NCBI RefSeq assembly: GCF_022063185.1
Contig: NZ_CP091913.1
Location: 5,433,141-5,497,140, forward strand
Reading direction: 5' to 3'
DNA from: Nostoc sp. UHCC 0870
GTDB lineage: Bacteria; Cyanobacteriota; Cyanobacteriia; Cyanobacteriales; Nostocaceae
Length of the DNA stretch: 64,000 nt
The notes under the pieces were generated by a model. It ran no database searches. It was given only the letters and a program-made list of their open reading frames with translations, and was not told the DNA's origin. Made by a program: the position numbers and the translations under genes. Shown one piece after another: positions 16,446 through 23,549 of this stretch. How positions within the stretch are numbered: position 1 is the first letter of the stretch; each line of letters begins with the position of its first letter.

Positions 16446-17543
16446 ATGCAAGTCCAGTTGACAAATCGACAACAGCATATACTTTGGGCAACGGTGCGTC
16501 ATTACATAGCTACAGCAGAACCTGTGGGTTCAAAAGCTTTGGTCGATGAGTATGACCTGGGGGTTAGTTCAGCCACCATTCGGAATGTGATGGGTGTCCT
16601 AGAAAAATCTGGGTTACTTTACCAACCACATACCTCGGCTGGGAGAGTACCTTCTGACTCAGGTTATCGCATCTATGTTGACCAACTAATTACACCCTCT
16701 CTGCGAGACACTACGCGAACGGATACTTTAGCCAAAGATGTAGAACAGGCTTTACAGCAGCGTCTCCAGTGGGAAGACTGGAGTATGGAAATACTCTTAC
16801 AAGGAGCAGCGCAGATTTTAGCTAGCTTGAGTGGGTGTATTAGCTTGATTACCATGCCTCAAACCCACACAGTAGTTGTGCGACATCTGCAATTAATGCA
16901 GATAGAAGCAGGACGAATCATGCTGATTTTGGTAACTGATGGCTATGAAACCCATTCCAAGCTGATGGATTTACCCCCAACCAGAACAGAAACAAAACCC
17001 GACTCAGACGTAATTGATCGGGAGTTGCAGATTGTTTCTAACTTCTTAAATAGTCACCTGCGGGGGCAAAGTCTGCTAGAAATCAGCAACCTAGACTGGA
17101 GTAAGTTGGATCGGGAATTTCAACTTTATGGAGAGTTCTTAAAAGATTCCGTTGCTGAATTAGCGCGGCGGACTCTTGCACCAACTGCTACTCAAATTAT
17201 GGTGCGGGGTGTAGCGGAAGTTTTGCGTCAGCCGGAATTTTCCGAACTCCAGCAAGTGCAAACAATTCTCCACCTGCTGGAAGAAGAACAAGAACAACTG
17301 TGGCGATTAATCTTTGAAGAAACAGAGGGAGAAGAAACCACCAAATCAAAGGTAACGGTGCGGATTGGCGCAGAAAACCCTCTAGAACCAATTCGGACTT
17401 GTACCTTAATTTCTTCCACTTATCGCCGGGGTGCAGTCCCGTTAGGGAGTGTAGGAGTTTTAGGCCCAACACGCCTAGATTACGAAAGTGCGATCGCAGT
17501 TGTCACGGCTGCTGCTGATTATCTCTCAGAAGCCTTCAGTTAA
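16446..17543 (+). CDS. hrcA: Heat-inducible transcription repressor HrcA
   Basis: This 365-residue repressor binds CIRCE operators of groE/dnaK-type genes and is kept active by GroEL. The N-terminal winged helix is clear (RQQHILWATVRHYIATAEPV, SSATIRNVMGVLEKSGLL, HTSAGRVPSDSGYRIYVD), and the C-terminal domain ends in SVGVLGPTRLDYESAIAVV. The upstream TTG at 16422 is in frame, but the ATG at 16446 (MQVQLTNRQ) fits the family. Residues about 83-92 (PSLRDTTRT) are encoded by a copy of a dispersed genomic repeat, see 16695-16720. Confidence 0.93.
   Translation: MQVQLTNRQQHILWATVRHYIATAEPVGSKALVDEYDLGVSSATIRNVMGVLEKSGLLYQPHTSAGRVPSDSGYRIYVDQLITPSLRDTTRTDTLAKDVEQALQQRLQWEDWSMEILLQGAAQILASLSGCISLITMPQTHTVVVRHLQLMQIEAGRIMLILVTDGYETHSKLMDLPPTRTETKPDSDVIDRELQIVSNFLNSHLRGQSLLEISNLDWSKLDREFQLYGEFLKDSVAELARRTLAPTATQIMVRGVAEVLRQPEFSELQQVQTILHLLEEEQEQLWRLIFEETEGEETTKSKVTVRIGAENPLEPIRTCTLISSTYRRGAVPLGSVGVLGPTRLDYESAIAVVTAAADYLSEAFS
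16695..16720. repeat. Dispersed repeat embedded in the hrcA reading frame
   Basis: The segment CCCTCTCTGCGAGAC...CGCGAAC matches the reverse complement of 12267-12292 at 25 of 26 positions. It stays in frame with hrcA, adding residues between the DNA-binding and regulatory domains. Confidence 0.8.
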
Positions 17544-17555
17544 TTACAACAAATC

Positions 17556-17648
17556 ATGGTCAGAAAAATTGCTTTTGGGGTGCTGTGGCTAGGATTCATC
17601 GTCTATTTCGTATCTAAAAGGAAACCTAGAGCGATCGCATTTATGTGA
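17556..17648 (+). pseudogene. N-terminal remnant of a small membrane protein
   Basis: A 30-codon frame starts MVRKIAFGVLWLGFIVYFV, a plausible membrane-anchor N-terminus, and ends shortly after a HIP1 octamer. It looks like the beginning of a longer cyanobacterial membrane protein cut short. It is 12 bases downstream of hrcA. Weakly supported. Confidence 0.3.
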
Positions 17649-17710
17649 GAGCCTAATATATGTATGCGATCGCTAAGTTTTACTTAATCAACATTTCTTG
17701 TCTTTGCTAA

Positions 17711-17897
17711 GAGGGTGTTTGAAAAGTCCCCTTTTATGTCATGCTGACGAAGGAAGCATCCCAGTATAACGGTGAAAACGCGGATTCTTTCCTTCGGAAC
17801 GCTTCGCGTTAAGCGCAGCTATGCCGCAGGCTTTACCTTCCGCAAAGCTCCACTCAGAATGACAAAGGATACCTGACAAAACTTTTCAAACAGCCTC
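17711..17897. mobile_element. MITE-like element with about 18-base terminal inverted repeats
   Basis: The ends are GAGGGTGTTTGAAAAGT and ACTTTTCAAACAGCCTC (one mismatch). They are flanked by TAA on the left and TAA on the right. The interior carries a CATGCTGACGAAGG...CACTCAGAATGACA repeat and palindromes, with no ORF. The right end touches the stop codon of the TPR-HAD gene. Confidence 0.7.
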
Positions 17898-20002
17898 TAA
17901 CCCCCATCTGCCAATCTAGCAGACAATTCATCTTCAATACCTTGATTCTCTTCAGCATGAAAAGACATCAAATAAGATAAAAGCTGATCATGCTGAGAAA
18001 GTTGTTGATATATTGCAATAGATAAACGTGTAAAATCTTCCTCATCTACACAGTGAATGATCTCCTCAACAATTTCTGGATTAAGATGATGGGAAAAATC
18101 ATCAATAATTTGTTCCGCACAATCAATTATGTTAGAGATTTCACTGGGAATCCGATGGGAGTAAAAAACGGGTACATATTCATTTTCCCCTTGTTTGAGA
18201 ACATCCCTAACCATTGGCTGATTGATGTAATTCAAAGTTTCTAGGGTATCAATATTGAGATTCAGCCTTCCAGGAGAAATAAGAGAAAATATGGCTGAAT
18301 GTAGCTCATTATCTAGATAGATTTTTTTCACCCTATTGAGATATGTATGATGAAAAAAGACAATGGACAGAGACAAATCTTGGTCTATTTTTTTTAACAT
18401 ATGAGATAGGGACAAACCTGTACCTACCAAATCCACAATGGCGGAATTTTTCTTGTTTTTTACAAGATGTAGTAAATAATTTACATAATCTTCACTGCAT
18501 TTGACACGGGCTAAACGACTGGTAAAGAAATATTCGCCATCAACAGCAAATTCGCTGTTTTTAGCAATCTGACAAAATATCTTATGTAAATGATAACAAT
18601 CTCGACTGGAAAACAAATATTTTTCGATCTGATTTCGTTCAGCCATTCGTAACAAAAAGACTGAGAAGATAACTAAAATAACCAAGTTACCTTGAACGAA
18701 ACAATGATAAAAATCCTGTTTTAAAGGCTCTTTAAAGTGATTTCCTAAACGAATTTTCCTGATAACTCTTGCTAGATTCTGCGCGCCAATTTCATGGAGC
18801 GCACTTTCTACAGGCGAGAGTTGAGACCCTTGGTACAAATTGGCTCTGATGCCGTATCTTTGGGCCATCTGTACATCTGAGTGGGGATTATCTCCCAGAT
18901 GTTGGGCAATCCTCATCCCATTAGTAATTTCACGCCATGCTGTACCGTTATGTTTGCCTTTAGCTGTTACGTAAAGGTTTACTGGCTTTTCTAACCCAGC
19001 CTTTTGCAGCATTTTCCGCAGCACATCTTCGGGAAGATACATATCAGATACAAGCAGATCGCCATCTCTAACTTTATCCAAGTTTTCTTTAATCCCAATG
19101 ACGTTTTGAAGTTCTGCGGCAATTTCTGCATCTTTTAAATATTCGATATCTTGCCTATTGAGATTTAGCTCTTGAGCCAATCTCAGATAGATATCATCCA
19201 AGTCATAATTTTCGACGTTTCTCAGAAAATAATGCTCTGCTTGCTTGCGGTAATGGGTAAAGTTCTCGAAGTTAGTTAAGCACTCAACTTGCAAGAATAT
19301 TTCATCAGGATCGACACAAAAACGGGTGATTAGTGTATCAAAAATATCAAAAGACAAAAGACTTGTCTGTGCAGTTAGAGGGTTTTCTAGCCGTTCATGG
19401 GCGATCGCCAAGTCTGGTTGCAAAGCGATCGCCTGTTGATAGTAAACTTGAGCAGTCTGCCAATCCCCTGCCTGCTCATGAGCCACACCCAACTGACAAT
19501 TTAATTGGGCATAGTGGAGTTGTTGGTTTTGTGAAAGTTTTCCTTGGGCGTGGAGTGCATTACCCCAGTTGACATCAGCTTCGGTGCAATCAGGGGCAAT
19601 TTCCAATGCTGTTTGATAGCAAGCAACTGCTTCATCCAACTTGTTTTGTTGTTGCAGAGCATAGCCGAGGTTGTTGTAAATAGCTGCTTCCTGGGGACGA
19701 ATCTCCACAGCCCTTTGGTAAGCTGACACTGCTGCTGCCCACTGACCTTGACCTTGATATAAATTGCCTAAACTAAACCAAGCTTTAAAGGATTCTGGCT
19801 CCACTTGCAGGACAGCTTGAAACAGCTTCTCGGCTTCAGTGTCGTTGCTTTTTTGTCGTGCTAGCACCCCCAAACTATACAATACTTCTACCTGGTCTGG
19901 CTGGACCGTGAGAATCTCGCGGTAAACTGCCTCGGCTTGGTCTAAGCGATGCGCTCGATGGTGTTGAACAGCTACTTGAAAGGCTTCTGCAAGGGTTGTC
20001 AT
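17897..20002 (-). CDS. TPR protein with HAD-like hydrolase domain
   Basis: A 701-residue protein. Residues 1-205 are about six tetratricopeptide repeats (for example AWFSLGNLYQGQGQWAAAVS). A HAD-type domain then begins with LLSFDIFDTLITRF (motif I, D219 and D222), continues with LLVSDMYLPEDVL (motif II) and ends with HLGDNPHSDVQMAQRYG (motif IV). All catalytic aspartates are in place. The remaining 300 residues are a less recognisable, probably membrane-proximal or substrate domain. Similar FDIFDTL HAD domains occur in bacterial surface-glycan and glycosyltransferase proteins. It is last in the peptide island. Its first 85 residues are nearly duplicated in the fragment at 21056-21340. The stop codon lies at the edge of a MITE. 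Confidence 0.75.
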   Translation of the reverse strand: MTTLAEAFQVAVQHHRAHRLDQAEAVYREILTVQPDQVEVLYSLGVLARQKSNDTEAEKLFQAVLQVEPESFKAWFSLGNLYQGQGQWAAAVSAYQRAVEIRPQEAAIYNNLGYALQQQNKLDEAVACYQTALEIAPDCTEADVNWGNALHAQGKLSQNQQLHYAQLNCQLGVAHEQAGDWQTAQVYYQQAIALQPDLAIAHERLENPLTAQTSLLSFDIFDTLITRFCVDPDEIFLQVECLTNFENFTHYRKQAEHYFLRNVENYDLDDIYLRLAQELNLNRQDIEYLKDAEIAAELQNVIGIKENLDKVRDGDLLVSDMYLPEDVLRKMLQKAGLEKPVNLYVTAKGKHNGTAWREITNGMRIAQHLGDNPHSDVQMAQRYGIRANLYQGSQLSPVESALHEIGAQNLARVIRKIRLGNHFKEPLKQDFYHCFVQGNLVILVIFSVFLLRMAERNQIEKYLFSSRDCYHLHKIFCQIAKNSEFAVDGEYFFTSRLARVKCSEDYVNYLLHLVKNKKNSAIVDLVGTGLSLSHMLKKIDQDLSLSIVFFHHTYLNRVKKIYLDNELHSAIFSLISPGRLNLNIDTLETLNYINQPMVRDVLKQGENEYVPVFYSHRIPSEISNIIDCAEQIIDDFSHHLNPEIVEEIIHCVDEEDFTRLSIAIYQQLSQHDQLLSYLMSFHAEENQGIEDELSARLADGG

Positions 20003-20030
20003 CATCTTCTTCTAACTTGATTTTTTCTTA

Positions 20031-20372
20031 CTAATTTAACAGTCTCTTAGGTAAATCAATAGCGATAACCCAACCTCTGGCAAAAGCAATATCGTTAAAT
20101 TTTAAAAATTTAGTTTTGCCAATTACAATATCACCATCACCTGTAACTATCACATAGGCATTAGGGTCATCACCCACTGCCAAAGCAGAACCGCTCCCAA
20201 TTGCAATGCCACCGCCATTACGAAGACTTCTGGAAATCACATTTGCACCTGCAAAAGTGTAAGTTGGTGAGCCGGAGGCTGATGCAGCTGATGTCACACT
20301 TACTCCTACAGAACCAAAAATCAAATCGTCTGTGGCAAGATTCTCTAAATATTGTAAGTCTGTAATTACCAT
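20031..20372 (-). CDS. Candidate secreted/precursor peptide with MVITDLQYLE leader
   Basis: A 113-residue protein. The first 22 residues (MVITDLQYLENLATDDLIFG) resemble the leader of the two peptides at 29672 and 30325 (MIISDINYLEAANEEIFGG), but the position of the second glycine is serine. The rest is glycine/serine-rich and beta-prone (GGGIAIGSGSALAVGDD). It follows the Ser-rich peptide gene and precedes the TPR-HAD gene by 25 bases, so all three are probably co-transcribed. A good AGGAAAGG ribosome-binding site precedes the ATG. It may be a precursor or a short secreted protein. Confidence 0.6.
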   Translation of the reverse strand: MVITDLQYLENLATDDLIFGSVGVSVTSAASASGSPTYTFAGANVISRSLRNGGGIAIGSGSALAVGDDPNAYVIVTGDGDIVIGKTKFLKFNDIAFARGWVIAIDLPKRLLN

Positions 20373-20458
20373 AGTAATGACCTTTCCTGAGGTTAAAGGT
20401 TAACTGTATTTAGGCATTCTCAACCCATTGTGGTACTTGTTATATTGACACGCACCAG

Positions 20459-20692
20459 TTAATGAGTCTGAGAAATCGAAACCGAACTAGAACTAGAACC
20501 AGAATTTGATGATTTACTACAGCTAGATTTGATGTAACCGCTGCATCTGTTGCCAGATGCAACTATTACGGACACATCTTGATGTATTTCTGCGGTAGCA
20601 TTACCAGTTGACTTGTCAAAAGCTTTAGCTTCGGCTATGATCTTCAAGTCTGGTAAGTCTATCTGTTGGCAAACAACTCGGTAGCGAGCCAT
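20459..20692 (-). CDS. Small Ser/Cys-rich peptide, unknown
   Basis: A 77-residue peptide starting MARYRVVCQQIDLPDLKI. The upstream in-frame extension to 20746 has no support. The N-terminal 45 residues look like a small folded domain. The C-terminal 30 are rich in serine with two cysteines (NRCSGYIKSSCSKSS, then SGSSSSS). A 5'-truncated copy of the same C-terminal region occurs at 23377-23481, next to the Nif11 precursor, so the family is tied to this island. It could be another peptide substrate of the cluster. No known family recognised. Confidence 0.55.
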   Translation of the reverse strand: MARYRVVCQQIDLPDLKIIAEAKAFDKSTGNATAEIHQDVSVIVASGNRCSGYIKSSCSKSSNSGSSSSSVSISQTH

Positions 20693-20746
20693 GATTAATC
20701 CTGACTGGTAATGTTTATGTGTGTTTAGACATGCTAAACAAGTCAA

Positions 20747-21055
20747 AGAAGGGGTTAGGGAGAAAAAGCTTCTTTTAGTTTCTATCTGATACGCCAGAGA
20801 GAAGATAAAAGTTTCTCCGGAAAATTACTAACTTATTTTTGGGAATTTTTTGCTGTGGGCAATTGTTATTCAGTTGCCCACATTTATATTAACTCAATTT
20901 TGGACAAAATGGTTATTTTTCATGGGATTTCATTAAATTAAAATTCACAAATTATTGACAAATTATTGACAATGAAAACATCTCTGGATAATTCTTAAAA
21001 TCTAAGATTGCCCAGATTTAATTGATGGGATTTTGATAATTGAAGTTGAATATTA
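20747..21055. other. Spacer containing a duplicated 100-base block
   Basis: The spacer is AT-rich with no gene. From about 20979 to 21085 it is almost identical to 23479-23585 (ATAATTCTTAAAATCTAAGA onwards), extending into the 3' ends of the two TPR genes. Confidence 0.8.
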
Positions 21056-21340
21056 CTATTGGTAAGTCACTTGTACCTCCTCGATTTGCTCTTGATATAA
21101 ATTGCCTAAACTAAACCAAGCTTTAAAGGATTCTGGCTCCACTTGCAGGACAGCTTGAAACAGCTTCTCGGCTTCAGCGTCGTTGCTTTTTTGCCGTGCT
21201 AGCACCCCCAACCCATACAATACTTCTACCTGGTCTGGCTGGGCTGTGAGAATCTCGCGGTAACCTGCCTCGACTTGGTCTAAGCGATGCGCTCGATGGT
21301 GTTGAACAGGTACTTGAAAGGCTTCTGCAAGGGTTGTCAT
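21056..21340 (-). pseudogene. Internally deleted TPR gene
   Basis: This 94-codon frame is a chimera. Its first 85 residues are nearly identical to the start of the TPR-HAD protein (MTTLAEAFQVPVQHHRAHRL, then AWFSLGNLYQ). Its last ten (QIEEVQVTYQ) match the very end of the 1576-residue TPR-GT41 protein (QIEELQVIYQ). Everything between is gone. It could still make a three-repeat TPR peptide, but the structure is best explained as a deletion scar. It follows the 56-residue ORF and reads in the same direction. Confidence 0.75.
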
Positions 21341-21397
21341 CTCCTTCTCCTAACTTGATTTTTTCTCACTCATCAATCCAGTTCTGATAGGGTATTT

Positions 21398-21568
21398 TTA
21401 CTTTTGAATTGGTTTTACCTCTGCTGCATAGAGCTTTTCGCTTCGATCTAAACTTTGCTTCACCTGCAAGACAATCTTTAAATGAGTTATTTGACTCTTC
21501 CAAGCTGAACGAGGTAGCAAAGGAAGATTTCCTGACTGATTTGACGATAAATCTTGTGTATTTGCCAC
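21398..21568 (-). CDS. Small protein after the radical SAM gene, candidate RiPP accessory protein
   Basis: A 56-residue ORF starts with GTG six bases after the radical SAM stop. A GAGGT sits eight bases before the GTG, overlapping the end of the enzyme gene, so translation is likely coupled. The sequence (VANTQDLSSNQSGNLPLLPR, then SAWKSQITHLKIVLQVKQSL, then a basic tail) has one amphipathic helix and no cysteine. Known splicease clusters encode a small partner (PlpY) beside the enzyme PlpX. I propose the same role by position and size only; homology is untested. It lies in the same frame as the enzyme, so a read-through fusion is also conceivable. Confidence 0.55.
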   Translation of the reverse strand: MANTQDLSSNQSGNLPLLPRSAWKSQITHLKIVLQVKQSLDRSEKLYAAEVKPIQK

Positions 21569-21574
21569 GGTTAA

Positions 21575-22837
21575 TTACCTCACTAACGCATCAGAATTTT
21601 CTAATTCTTCCTGCCAACTTTCAGACCACTGGATACTGTCAGCGCTAAAGTTTAGTGGATCATTTTCTGGCCAAGGTTGATCGATAGATTCCACAATTAG
21701 CTCAAATTCACCGTTATCAAAGGGCAAACCTTGGGCTTGCACTTTCGGAACTACTCGCTCTCTTAGCCCTTGTTGTGTATGGGCTAAAGCACGATAATGG
21801 CAATAAGGATTATTACCTCTCCTATCAAAGAAAACATGGGCAGTCCAACTGCAACCACCACGGCAAAGTTCCGCAAATTCGCAAGTTTGACAAAAACCCC
21901 AGAGGTGTTGCGTACCTTCTGGTGTACCGGCTCCCAAGTTTAAGCGCAACTCGGCGGAATTTTCAATGATGTCATGTAAGGAACGCTCTCGAATATTACC
22001 GCCTGTGTAGGCAGTGGTAGGTAATGAGGGACAACCTTTAATTGCACCATCGGCTTCTATTCCCAAGGTTGAAAGTCCAGCGTTGCAACCTTGCCAGAAT
22101 GAGAATTCATGCTCGCTACCCCGTCCCCGCAACAGGCGTTCATAAGGACCGTAATAACCAATGTTATTTCCCGCTTGGAGTTGTACCCCTTCTTTATAGG
22201 CGCGACGAGCAACGCGAGCCAGCATGGGGTAAATATCTAGCAGCTCATAAGGCTGAAGGAGAATGTCTGTATTGTCAGCAGCATTCCCCATTGGTACAGT
22301 CAGTTGAATTTGCCAAGCACGCGCACCTGCATCACGAATGCACTCGTAAATACGGGGAAACTCTGGGGCTGATAGGCGGTTAATTTGAGTGTTGCAACCA
22401 AAGGCAATACCCACTTCTTTAAGATGGCTCATGGTTTTAAAAGCGTACTTCCATGAACCTTTTTTTCCCCGCAGACAGTCATGGGTTGCTTCCAAACCAT
22501 CAATGGAAACGGAGACAGTGCGAATTCCCGCCGCTTTCATTTTCTGTGCAGTTTCTAGGGAAATCCCATAACCACCAGTGGTCATACCACAAAGCATTCC
22601 CTCATCGTTAATAGCTTTGGCAATTTCTAGCCAGTCTGGACGCAGAAACGCTTCACCACCAATCAAGGTGACTTCTTTAATTCCTACTTCTGCCATTTGC
22701 CTGACTAAATCCAAAGCTTCTTCAGTAGAAAGTTCTTTGGTACGCTCATGTCCGGCACGGGAACCACAATGACTACAGGCTAAATTACATTTTAAGGTAA
22801 TTTCCCAAACTGCATAGCTTTTACGATGGTAAGTCAT
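21575..22837 (-). CDS. Radical SAM/SPASM peptide-modifying enzyme, putative splicease
   Basis: A 420-residue enzyme. The radical SAM cluster motif is C17-x3-C21-x2-C24 (CNLACSHC). A full SPASM region follows, with GCNAGLSTLGI...KGCPS, CQTCEFAELCRGGCSW and a final NPYCHYR, giving ligands for two auxiliary clusters. It lies 65 bases after a Nif11-type precursor with three LYG motifs. That pairing is the hallmark of PlpX-type spliceases, which excise a tyramine unit from XYG and leave an alpha-keto-beta-amide. Other SPASM activities (thioether or C-C crosslinks) cannot be excluded from the sequence. PoyD-type epimerases lack SPASM and are less likely. Confidence 0.85.
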   Translation of the reverse strand: MTYHRKSYAVWEITLKCNLACSHCGSRAGHERTKELSTEEALDLVRQMAEVGIKEVTLIGGEAFLRPDWLEIAKAINDEGMLCGMTTGGYGISLETAQKMKAAGIRTVSVSIDGLEATHDCLRGKKGSWKYAFKTMSHLKEVGIAFGCNTQINRLSAPEFPRIYECIRDAGARAWQIQLTVPMGNAADNTDILLQPYELLDIYPMLARVARRAYKEGVQLQAGNNIGYYGPYERLLRGRGSEHEFSFWQGCNAGLSTLGIEADGAIKGCPSLPTTAYTGGNIRERSLHDIIENSAELRLNLGAGTPEGTQHLWGFCQTCEFAELCRGGCSWTAHVFFDRRGNNPYCHYRALAHTQQGLRERVVPKVQAQGLPFDNGEFELIVESIDQPWPENDPLNFSADSIQWSESWQEELENSDALVR

Positions 22838-22902
22838 TTTTACGGTAATTAAATTGCGATTTGTATAGTTTTGTTCAAAACAAGCTAAGTAAGTTACATT
22901 TT

Positions 22903-23340
22903 TTATTCTGCAACAATCACTCCGTATAAGGGTTGAACAATAGGATCAATCGGATCAACTACAATGCCATACAGGGGTTGTGGTTGTGGCCATGGTTTTG
23001 GTCGTGGACGCGGCTTGGGATGTCCTATAGGAGGCCAGTAGATCACACCATAAAGTGATTGTGCGATTATTCGATCACGATTAATTCTAGCGGTTGTTAA
23101 TCCCCCAAAAGCACCTAACAATTCTTCCTCCGTCAATTCTTCAAACTCACCTGATTCTTTCAATTCTAAGATTTTGATCACAGATGTTTCAAATTCTTGC
23201 TGAGAAAAGTTATAGCCATTTTCTGACATAACTTTTTTAATTTCCTCGATTTTATCACTCATTAATTGAGTGCGAAAACCTTCGTCTTTAACTAGCCTAA
23301 ATAAAAAATCCTTGACTCTTTCTAAAATGTCGAGCGACAT
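22903..23340 (-). CDS. Nif11-leader RiPP precursor with three LYG core motifs
   Basis: A 145-residue precursor. Residues 1-80 are a Nif11-type leader (LERVKDFLFRLVKDEGFR, ENGYNFSQQEF, then ELTEEELLGAFGG) ending in a double glycine at 79-80 that a C39 peptidase could cut. The 65-residue core holds SLYGVIYWPP, PLYGIVVDP and PLYGVIVAE, with YG at 97-98, 124-125 and 139-140. Between the first two is a Pro/Arg/Lys-rich stretch (HPKPRPRPKPWPQPQP). Repeated XYG followed by a branched residue is the splice-site pattern of PlpX-type substrates. A strong AGGAGC precedes the ATG. The modifying enzyme is next downstream. Confidence 0.85.
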   Translation of the reverse strand: MSLDILERVKDFLFRLVKDEGFRTQLMSDKIEEIKKVMSENGYNFSQQEFETSVIKILELKESGEFEELTEEELLGAFGGLTTARINRDRIIAQSLYGVIYWPPIGHPKPRPRPKPWPQPQPLYGIVVDPIDPIVQPLYGVIVAE

Positions 23341-23376
23341 ATTTTCTGCTCCTGAAGTGATGATGCTATTGCTAAG

Positions 23377-23481
23377 TTAACGAGGCTGAAAAATTGAAAC
23401 AGAACTAGAACTAGAATTTGATAATTTGCTACAGCTAGATTTGGTGTAACCGCTACATCTGTTGCCAGATGCAACTATTGG
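23377..23481 (-). pseudogene. 5'-truncated copy of the Ser/Cys-rich peptide gene
   Basis: The minus strand reads IVASGNRCSGYTKSSCSKLS and a Ser tract to a stop at 23377. This closely matches the C-terminal 35 residues of the peptide at 20459-20692. The similarity stops abruptly at about 23481, where the duplicated 100-base block begins. There is no start codon. Confidence 0.75.
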
Positions 23482-23549
23482 ATAATTCTTAAAATCTAAG
23501 ATTGCCCAGATTTAATTGATGGGATTTTGATAATTGAAGTTGAATATTA

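Noticed and set aside
20693..20746. N-terminal extension of the Ser/Cys-rich peptide
   Set aside because: Eighteen extra codons have no ribosome-binding site and atypical composition. MARYRVV is the natural start.
21575..22837. PoyD-type epimerase identity for the radical SAM enzyme
   Set aside because: A complete SPASM cysteine set and the LYG-rich substrate fit splicease or other SPASM chemistry better than the epimerases, which lack SPASM.
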